Notes under the pieces: model-generated
The model's database searches: none
The model's input: the letters and a program-made list of their open reading frames with translations, nothing else
Told to the model about the DNA's origin: nothing
Program-made: the position numbers and the translations under genes
Shown here: in pieces, positions 11,801 through 26,800 of the stretch
Numbering within the stretch: position 1 is the stretch's first letter
How the letters are laid out: each line of letters opens with the position of its first letter
Source of the DNA: Parus major
Taxonomy: Eukaryota; Chordata; Aves; Passeriformes; Paridae
Assembly (NCBI RefSeq): GCF_001522545.3
Contig: NC_031774.1
Span: forward strand, 25,553,824 to 25,617,823
Direction: 5' to 3'
Length of the DNA stretch: 64,000 bases

Positions 11801-14800
11801 CACCAAAGGGCCCCTGGCAAAGACAATCTGTTTAAAACCTTCAGTAATTTTATATTTACATAAATTCAGAGAGATTAATGGAAATAATATTTCTATGAAT
11901 AAATTCAGAGAGGAAACTTAGTTTGATACAGCTGACAACATGAAGCCTCTGGATTTATGAGGGACCAGGTGAAACAGAAACATAACTGACCAATATCAAC
12001 AGTGCTGTGTTGGGTACACCTCAGTGAGCGTCTTTGTGTGGGATCTGACGAATGCCAGGCATCCAAGAGGTTGTAGGAGAAAACATTGCTCCATAGGCCT
12101 GTGCAATGGTAGAGAGCAGAGAAACTTCTTCAGAAACATTCTAATGGAAAATATCCCATTAAAAAAACAATCTCTAAGCTTTGCAAGGGGTATTGGAAAG
12201 CCCTGAGGTTTCCAAATGATCACCAAAAACTATATAAAGTTCTTTTCAGCAACTAGCATTCTGTTCTCAGGGAGGAGCATTAATAGTTTAAAACATTGTG
12301 TGAGGCCTTCAGCCACTGTAATTCATTGCCACATAAAAACCAACATTTTCCATCCCATAAGCAACTGTCATAAGTGAGCAAAACCAGGCCATTTCCTATA
12401 AAATAGGGGTCTGGTCTACAAAATATATCATGTACAAGTGAATACTCAGTCAAAGGCTTGGAAGCTGGTCCTGGACAGTCAAGAATCAAATGGTTAGAGA
12501 ACAGTCTGGGATAGTCTGCAGAAAAGTCCTCTAAATACAAGACATCCTTGCTGTCCCTCTAAAATTACTCTCTGCACAAGGTCTTTCGAGGAAGACCCTT
12601 CTTCTTCTATTTGTTATTATCATTCCCATAGTGCTTCTCCCACTTTTGCCACCCCATGTAAAAGAACATCTAAAAATGTCTCCACAGTGCAGAAATCTCA
12701 AAAAGTCTCTTTTATTTTGAAAAGTATCTCTTCCTCCACAGCTCTGTCACAGGCCCCAAGAGGAACTCTACCAGAGAAGGCAGTTCTGTGCTTTGTGTTG
12801 AAAATCTCTACCAGTGAAAGCTTTGCAAAAGCCATACATTGTAAGGGATGCAATAACTTGAGTTGCACAATAAAAAAAATATTCATCCCATAAATTATTA
12901 ACAGAAATACAATTTCCTTTAAAACATGGCTTGTTTCTAGAGTGGGACAGAAATCCAAGAGCCTTCTGTTTTACAGGAAGTCCTTGTAAAAATAGACTCA
13001 CTTAGGAAATATTAGAAATGCATAATCAAGAAATCAGATTGGGCCTCTCTGGATCTACACTTAGCTGTCAAGCAGAGTTCATTTGCATATAATTACTAGC
13101 CAGTTTCTGTCAAGACAACCTCATCTCCCGGCAGCTTGAGAAGTTTCTGTCCAACCCTGCTTTGAGAAGACAACTCCTCTGGTTTCTCCTGTCTTGGAGT
13201 CTTCTCACTCTGAAACTCTTCCGGTTCCCTCAGCCCTAGGAGTTATACACTGTTCCTGCATTTTAATGACTCTCCAATATTATTGTCCCCTCAGAACTTG
13301 TTTATAGTAACATAGCAACGTTGCCCTAACCTCTTGCACTGAATTTTCTTTGTACCTATATTGGCTGAAGTAAGAACTGTGAAGGGATGGTATCTTACTA
13401 AGCCAACAGAGTTGGAGAGAGTAAAGAAGCTGTTAATGAACCCCAGCCTTTCTTCTGGAAACCTGAGGGTCTTGTATCCCCATAACTCATCTAGTCCTTT
13501 CAGCTCTAGCTGAAAAGCTTTTTCCTCTCCCTGCAATATTTAAACTATCAACCTATAACTAACAGCACATTTTGGTAGTAACCCAAGAGGGCATTGCATG
13601 TGGTATCACTAGATGGCAACATTGCTTTAACTTTCCACCTTATCCTTTATAAAGGTACACCCGTGGCTGTGGGATCATGAGGCTCGGGTGCTGAGCTGAG
13701 AACAGAGCTCAGCCCAGGCTGGATATATTGGGTGTGCTTGCTACCTGGCCACCTTGGGTATGAACACACTACCCCGCTGCTGTTGAGGAGCTGCAATGGA
13801 GGCACAACATGCTCAGAAGAAGGCTCTGTAGTCCCACCTAGCTCTGTGGCCTACCTCCCACCTCTAATAGCATAGTGCTTAATGGAAGAGTAAAAGAAAA
13901 AGGGAAGAAGAAGGCATCTCTTCTTCAGTGTACTCTCCAGCATCTCAGTCTCCTGGCTTTAGGATTTCTAGTAGTGGCTGCATCTGAACTACTGTGTTTC
14001 AGAGCCACCAGTGGGATTTACTGTGCATCAATTTCACCTGCCCTTTTCAGATCTATTTATACTCTTGGATCCTGTGTTTTCTTCTGACTTTTCCCTCAGA
14101 CAACTTTTTCCTTAACTCATGACATCACTGAAAGCTCTTAGCATAGCTAATAAAGCTGTGACATTTAGTGCTTGTGTGACTGAGCACAATCTTTTGTTTC
14201 TTATGCCTAACCATTGTCTCATGTTTTGAACACTATGATTCTGGACTCCTATTGCAAAATACAGACATTTACAGCTTCTCTGAATACCAAATTAGGAATA
14301 CCATGTGGTGTTGCTGGCTATATGAATTTTTCACTTTATAAATTAACCATTTTTCACTTGTATCCTTGGTGTCCTGTTGTGCCTTGTGTTTATTTACATG
14401 TATGATATCTGTTTGATAGCAGATGGACTTGTCTGCAGACAACTTTACCCCAGAGAACCCACATACAAAGAAGTGTACTAGAGAGTTTCAGTATTAAGCA
14501 AAATTAAAACAAGAATTGCATAAAACCTGCAAAACAGTTTCTCATATATTACTGGGTGCTACCCAATTTCCTTAATTAAGAATGATAAATTTCAATTATT
14601 TATCATGGTAGTAAAATTACAAAGAGTACTATTAAACTTGCAAAAGTATCAGTAGCAGTTCACAAAACTATCCTAAATTACCATATTTTATAATAAAGTC
14701 AGTAACAACACTGCTTTGGCATCTAAGATCATGCCATTCATAGACAAATTTGATTTAAAAATTTTGGTTTCAAAATACAAATATTTTTTGTGTGGAACTC

Positions 14801-17800
14801 TTATGCTGATTGGTTCAAAATGAACTTAACCCCTTCAAGCATCCCTGAAAGTTCAGGCATGAGCATCACTATTCAAGACAAAAGCAACAGTGGGTAGTGC
14901 AGTTTGAAGCTTCCTCTCAGCACTTTTAGCCCATCTCCATTGTCTAAGAAAGTCAGAAGTAAGAACAACATGGTGTACAATTGGTTTCAGTCCTGCATGA
15001 TGTAGAGCACTTGTTCTGATATGCAGGGTTTGCATTATATTGAAAATAAAGTACGTATTTATGCAATTCAAATTTTTGCAATAGAGCACATTACCTTTCA
15101 TGAAGCAGATTCGGGACTCAGGAAGCTTCTTCATCAGGCGACCCATGAAGAACTCGCTGCCAAAATCCTCTGCACGAATGAAGGCGCCATATTTCAAGAA
15201 CCCAACCTCATAAGGGGTGAACTCCACCCATTCTGCAGAGACATAAAACAAACTTTTAGATCTTAATCTTATCCCTACTTCCCTGCTGGAAGGGCTATGA
15301 AAAGGCAAAAAGACAGCTGCAGGATAAACCTGACCACAGACTGGCCTTCCTCAGGGTAAAGAGTTATCATTCAACTGGTGTCAGCCACTCATCAGTAATG
15401 CTTCGCAGTGTTGTTCATCCAGAATTTTCCAATGACCCTCTCCAGAGAGAACATAAGTGAAATTTATGCCAAGAGGGGTCAGCCTGAGTTACCCTACACA
15501 TGGAGCTAAGGCTTGTGAGTACCTTGTCTGTCCTTAAACACCTTCCCAAGAATTCTCCTGCCCCATAGAAGATAAGTTCCTCCCATAGCCTAAGCATAAA
15601 GTCTGGAAATGGAAAAAGAATTTAAGGAGGAAAAGAAACTCTTTGTAAATGCTATGGGTCAGCTGTAGAAGAGGTTGAAGTAGATAATGCAGATAGTTTA
15701 AACACCAAATGAGCCCATTTTTGCCATCACCTTTGAACTCTGAAAGGCTGTAATCTTCTTTGATGTTGAGGATCATGTAGATAGGTAGGGGATTTTGACC
15801 CTGACTCAATGCTTCTTGCTCATCTGAGAGCTTGTGGTTATTTTTCTGTGAATTGACAAAAGACAAAGAGCAAAATCAAGGGACCTTCTTGGCACAGTAT
15901 ATGGGCTTCCAAGAGTACACCAAAATACTGTTTCCTTCTTGATTTTGCTATTCTCTTGACTCATTTTGTGTCCAAACATTTTTCTAACAAAGGAGTGATC
16001 TACATATTTACACATCCACACAAGCTTATTTAATTACAGGCAGAGTTGTAGGATGCTTTTTGAAAAAATGGTCTCCTTTCTCATAAATACATCCACTTTA
16101 CATGGAAATTTGTTCTCACAGGGATGAACAGAGTAAAATAAACCAAGAACATGACTCATTAGTTAGACTAACTACTCATACTTGTAGAAGGAGACACAGG
16201 TTTTCTGCTCTACAGAAACCCCTTCAGCTGCTAATTATGCATTAAGAGGTACATGGGACAAAACTCTCAACAAGTTTGCAGACAACACTAATCTTAGTGG
16301 GAGCTGATGATCTGCTGGTAAGCAGGAAGGCTCTGCAGGGAGATCTGGCCAGGCTGGATCAATGGGCCAAGGCCCCTGTATGAGGTTCAATAAGGCCAAG
16401 TGCCAGATCCTACATCTGGATCACAACCACCCCATGCAGCACTACAGGCTGAGGGAAGGGAGGCTATTAAGCTGCCCAGCAGAAAAGGACCTGGGGGTGC
16501 TGGTCAGCAGCTGAACATGATCCAGTGTGTGTGTCCAGGTGGCCAAGAAGGCCAAGGGCATCCTGGCCTGTATCAGCAGTAGTAGTAGTAGGACTAGGGC
16601 AGTGATTGTTCCCCTGTACTCAGCACTGGTGAAGCCACACCTCATGTGCTCTGTCCAGTTTTGGGCCCCTCACTATATGAAAAACATTGAGGTGCTGGAG
16701 CATGTCCAGAGAAGGACATGGAGCAAAGGCAATGGAGCTGGGAAACAGTCTAGAGAAAAAGTCTTACAAGGAACAGCTGAAGGAGATGGCGTTGTGTAGC
16801 CTGGAGAAAAGGAGTCTCAGGGGAGACCTTATCACTCTCTACAACTTCCTGAAAGGAAGTAGTAGACAAGTGGGGATTGGTCTCTTCCAAGCAACAAGTG
16901 ATAAGACAAGAGGAAATGGACTTCAGCTGTGCCCAAAGAGGTTTAAATTGAATATTAGGAAAAATTTCTTCACTGGTCAGCATTGGAACAGGTTCCCTAG
17001 GGAAGTGGTGGAATCACCATCTGTGAAAGTGTTTGAAACTTGCGCAGGTGTGGCACCTGGGGACATGGGTTAGTGGTGAACAAGATAGTGATAGGATAAT
17101 GATTGGACATACAGGCCTTTCCAACCTTAACAATTCTAAAACCCATTTGTTAATCAGCAGAAATCATCAGCTGGATAATGCTGGCATGCTCTCAGGCATC
17201 TGTCCCTGGAGCTTCATACAATAGTATTCAGTAGCTAGAGAAAATATAGGAAAAACGCTACCCCATCATCTAAGGCTTTTTCCAGCAGAAGGCCCCAAAA
17301 ATCAACACTAGAGATCTGGTATCCCTCTTGCTTCCTCAGTTTTAGCTCCTTTGCATAGTATTTCAAGTTCTCCAGGGAAAAGCAGCTTAGCTTGCACTTG
17401 GTCATATGTCTGCGGACTTCACCGATCGGTATTGATAGATCCTTGTGTGACCAGTCAGCACTCTGATACAAATGTGACAAAGTCCTGGCGGAAAGAAAGG
17501 AAGTGCACTGTCATATGCAGAGAAACTTTCACTTTTTAGACTTAGATTTAAGGTCCACATCAAATGAACTAGCTGAGTTTCTTTAAAAGCATCTTTTGGG
17601 CTTAGTTTATTGTTGAAAATATTTTTTGATTTAGAGTTTCCCAAATCACTAGTGAAACTTGAGGACTTGAAAAAAGCCCCTCTTTGCTACTAAGGTTTAT
17701 GCACAAGGCTGTGATTTGCACCCCAGTGACTCAGGAGGAAAGACCCTAGAGCTGAAACAAAGAATCAAGGAAAATTCACTGGCTTGGGAAATGTGCTCCT

Positions 17801-20800
17801 AACGCGGGAATAAAAAATGCTCAAAACTGAAGCAGTACACCTTTCTTTACAAAAATGAAGAGTAAGTATCTCACACAGCACACTATAGAGATGATGAGAG
17901 ATGTCTTTGTTTGGGATGTCCTTACCATGTTGAACCAGATGACCCAGTGATGTATGAAATGGCATCCAAGAGACCCAGCTTTTGAAGACCCAACAGGTTG
18001 CCTAACAGAGATGTCAGAGCCCGGGTGCCACCTCCTGTTGTCATCACTGCTACAACTGGTACCTGTTTAATCATCAACACAGCAGTGGTAAGCAACACTT
18101 TGTTTACCCACACAAATGATCAGTGCTGAGTGAAATGTAGCATGACAGCCCCACAAAGAATTCCAACATTTCACCACTTCCCCAAGCATGGAAGAAAAAT
18201 AATGAAAACTGTGTGTTTTGCACAAGACAAAAAAACCAAACCTAACTAACTAATATTGAGAATTTTGATCAAAATCAATCATTTTGATTGTAGATTTTTA
18301 CATGCTGGCTTATCAAAACTTACTGTTTCAAGGCATTTCAATATTAGACTGCATTTTCTGCATCAAAACTTATTGTTTCAAGGCATTTCAATATTAGACT
18401 GCATTTTCTGCATCAAAACTTATTGTTTCAAGGCATTTCAATATTAGACTGCATTTTCTGCAGCAAAACATCTTCTCTTGAGAGGTTTATTTTGATAACA
18501 AGCAGAGCTCATCCTCTCTGTAAGTCAAGCATAATAGCTAGATTACATTTCCTACAAAGTACCTAGAGTATATGTAATGCAGTGATAAAGCCTAATTGTA
18601 TGGAAATCTAAAATGTGTTACAGGAAGACAGATTTCACTGAGAAACCCACTGGGAGAAGATGAGCCCACTGACATTTTCCACACACATTTCCTGGCAATT
18701 GCATCAAAGAAAGACTCAACATTTTCCTGATTCAAATCGAACATTTCAGGTCAAAGCAAAGTATTCTGATTTGGCTTTACCTGACTATAAGGAAATATTC
18801 TCTTGCTGGAAAATCTGAAAATAATAGTTAGAAGTACTTCCCCTAAAAATTCTTATACTTGAGAAACTGCTGGGTTTTTTCATTGAAACTATTGTGCCAA
18901 TGAGAGACAATGTAATATGATCAGTTTGTGAGCAGAGGCATAATTTATAATATCTAAAACCATGCTGTCATATATTACCTAATATGCCTTTGGTCCACCT
19001 GTCCTGAACAAAGGAGAAAACACAGGTGAAAAAAATTTAACCAGCTCTCAAGTTAGTTCTTAATTTCTCAAGCTCCTGATCACAGACCATGCTCCCTCCC
19101 TAAAGCACCAACCATCCCCACACTAGCATGAACATTAACTAATATGAACCCTAGCTCAGACAAGTGGATTAGAGAAAAAATATTGAATGTCTTTGTTTTA
19201 TTTGAGGAACTACAGCTGAGATGATGAGCACCAGAGGAGAGTCTATAATAGGTCACTTTCTCATCAGCCAGTATTATGCATCACTTTAACTGTTAGATTT
19301 TCTCCCTCCAAAAATCTGATAAAATACCTTATGAGGTCTTGGTGACTGAATGATCAGCTAAAACATTCGGACTATCCAGGTCTATAATGCACAGATGAAA
19401 AAGAAATAGAGAAAAAAATTCTGATTTATGGCATTATGTTTTCTGAAGAAACATGTATCAAGAGGGTTTGATACTATCCTGGTTCTCACATTGCTTCATC
19501 TAAAGTAGAAAATGTAGGAACACATTCCTCAATGCTTTACATGGTGCAGTGAATGTATCAGGGCTACTTAAGGAACAATATGCAAAAGGCTACGAGCATG
19601 ACACATTCGTGTTACACAGTATGTTACAGTCCCTGTGGTCCTCCCCATACCTCATGATCTTGTAGGTCTTGTTCTAAATGTAGTGCTTTTTTCAGAGCAG
19701 AAGCCACAAACTTCTTCCTTTTCTGCAGGAAATTTTTCTCCTCCGTACATAGACCAAACTCCAAGCGAACATCTAAGTTTCTGGACCTCAAACAAAGGCC
19801 AGGGTTAAACAGGGTATGCACAATCACTTAAAATTAGTAACTGGATGCTTGCTTAGAAGTTGAAAATCTATTATGAGGCTTAGAAAAGCTGCTACTGCGG
19901 CCCCACAAAAGCACATCACAGATAGTATAGATAAGGTAAAGAAAAGGCTGATGAACTGCAAAATGTAGCAAAATCTTACAAAAAGAAATATTCTTTATTA
20001 CTACACTGATTATCAGAAAGTGTCTAACATAAATACTACAATCCATATAGGATACTACAAACAGTGGAATATTTAGGATTTCTTGCCTCAAGACCACCAG
20101 ATTTTATAAATACAAATACTCTGTATTTTTAACATTTTTAACATGTTAAAATCATGTCTTTTTAATTTAAGTAAGGAAAGGCAAGTAAACACATCTTTTT
20201 CTAAATATATAGCTCTACAGATGTTGCAACCAGAAAACATTATTCTCCCCATCTTAACTGAACTTCTATATAGCAGCATAACAGGAAAATCCACCTAGCA
20301 CAATTAACCACCTTCTGGACATGGATAATGAACATAGGTGAATAGGTAAATATAATCATTAACTAAATACTTTCTCCCTTAGTTTCAGAAATAGGTAAGA
20401 AGGCAAAGAAACATCTTTTTTTCACAACCACAAAACTCAAAAACAGAATTTGTTACCAGTCATTTGACTTCACATGTAAATTGATTGTCTCATCCTAGGA
20501 AAAAAAAACAACACACAATATAAACACTGGAGATCATTTTATGTTCTTTCTTTACCATCAGCTCTGAAGCCTTTCTCTTTTTCTAAAAGCCATATTGAAC
20601 CACAAAGCCATAATAATCAGAAAATCTATCTAAATTTCAAAAGTTTTCCAAGTCCACTTTATTTTCCTTATATTGTTTTATACTAAAGATAAAGAGAGTC
20701 GTGTACAGTAAAAACCAACACCAACTCTGCCTTGGTGTGCTCCATCCTGCCTCATCATTTGCATTTGCTCTGATCCATGTTAGTCCCTGAGGTGGCCACA

Positions 20801-23800
20801 GAAATCCCTTTGTCATGTGTTTGGCTGTGATTTCTTTGTTCTGTTTGGTTCATATGAAAACATACAGGTTCAAAATGTTAGGAATTATTAGGAAGCTGAG
20901 AGCACTAACAATTAAATATCTAAACCCCTACTTCACACTGATCTAATTAACACACCCCCACTGATTTTTGGTCTATAGCTCTAATTTATTTATTCTAAGA
21001 AGTTGGTATCAATCACCTTTGCTACTGCCACTTTCTCACTGAATGGAAGAGAATCCAGAGGAATAGTGAGGGATGCATGGCAGTCTTTTTTGTCTTCACC
21101 TGAAGTACACTGAAAAAGAAATTATAATGTAGAAAAATAGTTCATATATACACTGTACAAAAGCACTGCTTACAATTTACTTTTTTCAAATGGGGTCCCT
21201 TGTCTAGCAGTTTTCAAGTTGGCATCTAATATTTGCATGTCTTCAGGGTTACAATGCTGTTTCAGAGCGGAAGTTCATGAAAGAGAGCTCTTTACTAAAA
21301 ATACAAACTCTTTCCACTTGCCTCAGTCAAGTGCAGAAAAACACAAGTTTACTGTGCTTACTCAAGCTAATGATCACATACCGAGCAGAAATGAGGCTTC
21401 TTGTCTGCTAGAGCCATGCACAGCTCTGACAGGCTGTACTTGATATAATGGAAGTTCAGGGGCTTCAGAGGTTGCCAGAAAGAGCCCAGTGACAGGGTCT
21501 GGCTCTTCTCATATGATCCCTTCACTGAAAACAAGAAGTCTTTTTCTAGAACAAAAATCCAAACACAGAAAATATATAGAGAAGTTAATGACTATGATCT
21601 CAGAAATGGAACGTTAAATGGTCTTCCAGAAGTTTATATATAAACCATTTAGCAATGCTTCCAAACTCTATTTGTCCAGCAAAGGAACATTACAAGAAAT
21701 AAAAGAAGAAGAAAAGCAAACAAGCAAATCAAAAACAAACTACAAAACTCCAAAAAGCTTATAAAGCTGCAGTAGATATTTTAAAAACTCAGACATACAG
21801 ACAAATTTGACAAAATGTAAGTTGAGACAGAAATATATATTTTCTTCAACTTTACAGCACTTGTAAGAGTCATTCCTTTCATTTCAAAGTCCAGTTTTTA
21901 TAATTAGTTAGCACAGACTCACTGTAACTGTTGAGTCTGTAAACCTGCGTATACACTCCTAACCATCCAGTTCCTGTGCTCTAATTGTAAGAATAAAGTA
22001 GGAGAATTACCAGATGAGAAAATGAAAGAAAACAAACAAACAAAACCAATGTGCACAGACAAAAATCCAAACAAACAAAACCAAAACAAACTAAAACCAA
22101 AAAATAATTTAAAAAAACATACAACAAACAAAAAAAAAACCCCAAAGCAATCAACCAACCAAGAAAAGTCACTTAACCAGAAAAGAAGAGGTTTGTTTCT
22201 AGTTTGAAGTCTAACCTGAAGGCTCTTTCTTTGTCCATCTGTTGTCCCCTAGAACTTCCAAGCAGGAAATTTCACGAGACTGTAGCAGGGATGAACAATG
22301 CAAGATTAAAGTATAAAACATCCCAGATGTGAGTTTATAAAGTATAAAGTATAAAACATCCCACTTTACTGCTAGCTGTCATTGGTCACCTGGGTCCCTG
22401 GGGTCTGGAAAATAGCCCACCCTGTGTTGGTTAGGCTGATAAGAGAAAGGCTTTGGCACTCTGAGAATGTGACAGGCTTCAACTGAAAGAAAAATTGTTG
22501 TGGTGGTTTTGGACAGCACTGGGAAGAAAAGGGAATAACAGGGGGGCAAATGGGAGTGTGTTGAGACCTCCTGAGGGTAAACTGATGGGTGGGCCAAATC
22601 ACAGGGATGTCCTTGCTGGTCTGCTTTGGTGAAGCTGGACAGCCAAGTGCTACCTCCTTTAAGTAATGAGTTAAGGGCAGCTGAGAAAGCAACTTCCATA
22701 TCATCCTGTGGAAGTGGGGAAAGCAGGATGCCTGTGAGGGAGTCACAATAGAAGATCCCCAAAGGAATGACACAGTGGCAGTAAGCCAGTGAAGGACCAC
22801 TTCAGGCTTTGCCAAGAGGCTTGATATCAACCTGTGGTGGTGAACAGGTCTCTGGAGATCCCAAATGACTCTGCAAATTCTTTCCTAACACATCCTTCCA
22901 AGGGGAGCAGCACAACAGGATGGCTACCTGTGTTTGACCCCCATCTCTCTCCCCTTCAGCCTTGCCTGCAGTGGGGTGTTGGGGCACCTGCCAGATTCAC
23001 CATTCCCATTGCTATCATGACCACAAAGATATAAGAGCAATAGTTTAAAATTACCACTAATACACCATTAGTCACAAGCTTTTCAGGAGGGACTGGACTG
23101 AAAGAGAAAAAAAATTGCAATCAGAAGTAGTATCACCTAAATACACTCCTAAATGAACACCAAGGAATAATACTTTCCTTGAAGTTTGTCTTATCATTGA
23201 CATGTCACTGATTTTTAATTTTAGAAGATATCTGAAATATGCTTGGGTTTTTTTTTTTAATGATAATGGTAAACAATAGTTGTAATAAGCATGATGACCA
23301 CAGTTCTTACTATCCTCCCTCTTCAAGCAAGTAATAGGACAAATTAATAACCAGGATGATTCTTGGTAGGTAAGGAAGACAGAGTTTTAGCCAATATACA
23401 ACTAACTTAATTGACACCAGCCTTTACTGTCATGCTGGGCATTTTAAACTATTTTAGACTAAATGGTAGTATGTGTTTGACTGTTTACAAAAGGGCACAT
23501 CTATGGTTCCGTGTGGGTGTTACTCACATGCTCTCCGATGTAAACTCAACCTCTAGCATCTCCTGTGTCTGTAAAAAAATTGATTTATTATAAGCATCTC
23601 AATTAATTTTCTTTCTCATTAGCTATGGTTGTCAATTATTATTCTGGCTTCTGAAAGAGTCCTTCAATCAAATCAAATTTCCTTCCTGCTCCAGGGTATA
23701 GTCTGAGGAGTAAAAGCATTTGAGTTAGAGTGATTTTGAAAGTGTTCTCCCTCCTTTGTTAACCATCAGTCCTCAGGCCAAACTGCCCTGCTCTGTTTGG

Positions 23801-26800
23801 TGGTGAGGCAGAGTAGAAGGGCAGGCAGTCCTGCAGCAGTAACTGTTGGCTTAAAACTGTCTAAAGGCTTGGGTTTGTACCGTGTAATGTTATCTGAAGA
23901 GGGATACTTCTGTATAGAAGAGGGCATTCTCGGTTCTTCCAATTGAAAGGACTCCTATAACACAGACAACACACTGAGCAGTGCCCAGACAAGTTAAGGC
24001 AGACTGCCTGCCAAAATCACTGTGGAGCTGAATACCTATACGTACCCTATAAGAAGAGTTAGTGAAATAGCAAATCTATAGAAGTATCTAAATTGAATAC
24101 CCACATCCCATGTTGAAGTCATCATGTAGGTGTTCAGGCACACTGAAACAATAAAATAGTTTGAGCAGCTGGCCATCAACTGGTTTTAGCACCTCGGTAT
24201 GGATCTTTGTATTATCTTTGGGTATATTCAAAATAATTACGGGGCAAGGAATCCATTTTTAAGTGAATACTGCCAGAGTATGCCCAAACTCACAAGTGCT
24301 TTTGCCAAGAAAAGAAATTCTAACAAAGAAACTTTGTGCAATTGTGATCAAGTTTTGTATTTCCAACAAAACCTGTTTGAGCGACAGAGACAAAAAAGAG
24401 GGAAAAAAGGCAACTCTGGTGTCAGAAAAAACACCTGCTAGGAGGTTTGTTGAGCTAGCAAAAGCCTTCAGGATCATGTCCTTGTCTACTTTGCTGATTA
24501 AGATTTGGAAGGTTCTTCACAGGGTATATGAAGTGCATACCAAGAGGAAACAAACTCTCTTACCTACAATTGCTTTAAAAGAACTTACTTAGGAGATAAT
24601 ATCAAAAAATGTATTTTCTTCCTGTGACCAAGGCAGTTTTATCACTCACCTTTGGATTTAGCTGAAATGTCAAGTGAACAGTTTCTCCAAGCTGGACTTT
24701 AGCAACATCAAAGAGAACAGTGAAGAGGAGGTCATCTTGAGTGACAGCATTTTCATCATAGACTTTCATCTCAAGAATATTCTGTGAACAGAGGTACAGA
24801 ATTAGGATCCTATTTTGAGACCTCACAGAGACACAAGATGATGTGCTCAGCATGTTAAGAAAAACAGAGAAAGAACAGGGAGAAGTGAGAGAGCATGCAC
24901 AACCTTTGCATCCACACAGAGATGAAGAAAGATATTCTGAACCTAGCACAGAGTTGGGTTTATTGTTGAGTTGTACTTCAGAATAATTTAAATGACAAAA
25001 GCTAGTAGAATCACTGAATATGGAAAAACATGTTTGGCCTCCAGTTTGGTTTGAGGTCACCATTTTTTTCTGAATTGTAGAAAACCAGACTTTGTTGCTA
25101 TTGGTAGAATAAAAATCCTTGGATATAAGCAGCAATTAAAATACACTAAGGATGCACCATATAATTACTTCATGGTTGCATAATTTTATCCTGTAAATTA
25201 TTAAACAGATCACATGCAGATAATTACCATGTAATCTACAGAAAGTGATATGCTTTTGTTAAATTGTACAAATCCTGTATACATCTCCCTCCTCTGTCAC
25301 CTGTCTGGATGGACAGGAGAAGGTAACAGCCTCTCCTGTGCCTGATTGGTAGCTAGACATGAGCTGGCTCAGAGATGCCTCTCAGAGTGCTGAGCGAGTG
25401 AACTTTAACTGCTGTTTTCTCAGTGGGGCAATAATTCAGGCCTCCCTCAATATATTCAGCAGCTCATTTTCATGCAAATTACAGGGAGCACTTATCTCAG
25501 ATTCTTACTTATGCATCAGATTTAACTGCAACTTGCTAAGAGGCTTGATGTTTATTAAAGGCACAGGTAGGCTCATGGTCTTGCACACAAACACATGGAT
25601 AAAAGAGATCGAGCACGTGAACTTGCTTGTCTTAGAAGCTCATAATGTATCTCAGGAAAGTCCATACCTAAATGTGATAAATGATTGACTAGACATATAC
25701 ACTGAAAGGAAGCCACTCCAGAATCCAACCATTCAATTTTTACATCTATCATCCTGCAAGAAACCAGCAAGGGAGAGATGGAAAATGACCTTGAGTTTGC
25801 AGTTTACTGTCAGAAGACAGAAATGCTGCTGACCTTTAAGGCCACCTGTGTAAAAGTATCGCACTGTGGTCAACCATTTCCATGACACTTGCTTACAGAA
25901 ACATACTGTCGAGAGGTAGAGACAAGCAGCCATACCATCTTGGTTCACAGGCCAGCTATAAATAGCCTGTAAAGGATTATGGAAGGTGATGGAGGTAATA
26001 TGCTTAAAAGCAATAGTCTGCAGTTAGTAGAAGGCAAGCTTGCACTGAAGAGCAGATCAGTTCTCCTAGCTGTGATACTGCAATAGAATATCCTTATTTG
26101 GCTTAAATGACTGACTTACTTTCTGAGTGACTAACTGATTTGCAGTCCCAGTTACTCCCAGCTCACCAGGAGAGGCATGCACAGGGTGCAGGCTGACCAA
26201 GGGAGATCTCTGGCTGCACCCCTGGGATGATGTGTAGGAAGCAGCCAGGGATAACTGGGAAGTTCACTGTTTCTGTCTCTCCTGACAGAGAATATGAGGG
26301 CAGCATCACTGGGAGCCAGGCAACGAGCAGAGATAGCCCTTGGCAGGGCTGTGTGTCACCAGCTCTGGGAAGGGTCACCCTCCTGGAACTGTGGAAGTTG
26401 TGCCTAGAGCACAAGCCTGGGAAGCCTTTCTAGCCACCTGTTTGTCAGACATTCATCAAAACAGATGCCTGTCAGTAAACACTGCTCTTCCTGGTAGGAA
26501 TCAGCACAAACATGCCCAAACAGGCCTTTTCTTCTGCAGTAACAGTGTATTATATGGTTTTACTGAGCTCTGGCTACCAGAGAATGGGAAGATGAATGCC
26601 TCAGCAAAACACAAGACAGCGAAGGAGAAAACAACCAGACCAGCAAACGCTGGTTCTGCTCAGAGGGTAATGAGCACAGGAATTGCTCAAGAGCCTTAAC
26701 TGCTGAGCTTTGGTTGTCCCAGATCCCCAGGACACATTTTTGCAGCCTACACTCAAGCCACAGCCCCCACCACGCTGCTGTAGCCACACACTGAAAATTA

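Noticed and set aside
22020..22150. 61-residue Lys/Asn/Thr-rich frame
   Set aside because: It is translation of an AAAC-rich low-complexity tract.
22372..22830. 152-residue minus-strand frame in copy A intron 5
   Set aside because: It lies between two small exons whose joining is confirmed by copy B, and the matching intron of B has no related frame.
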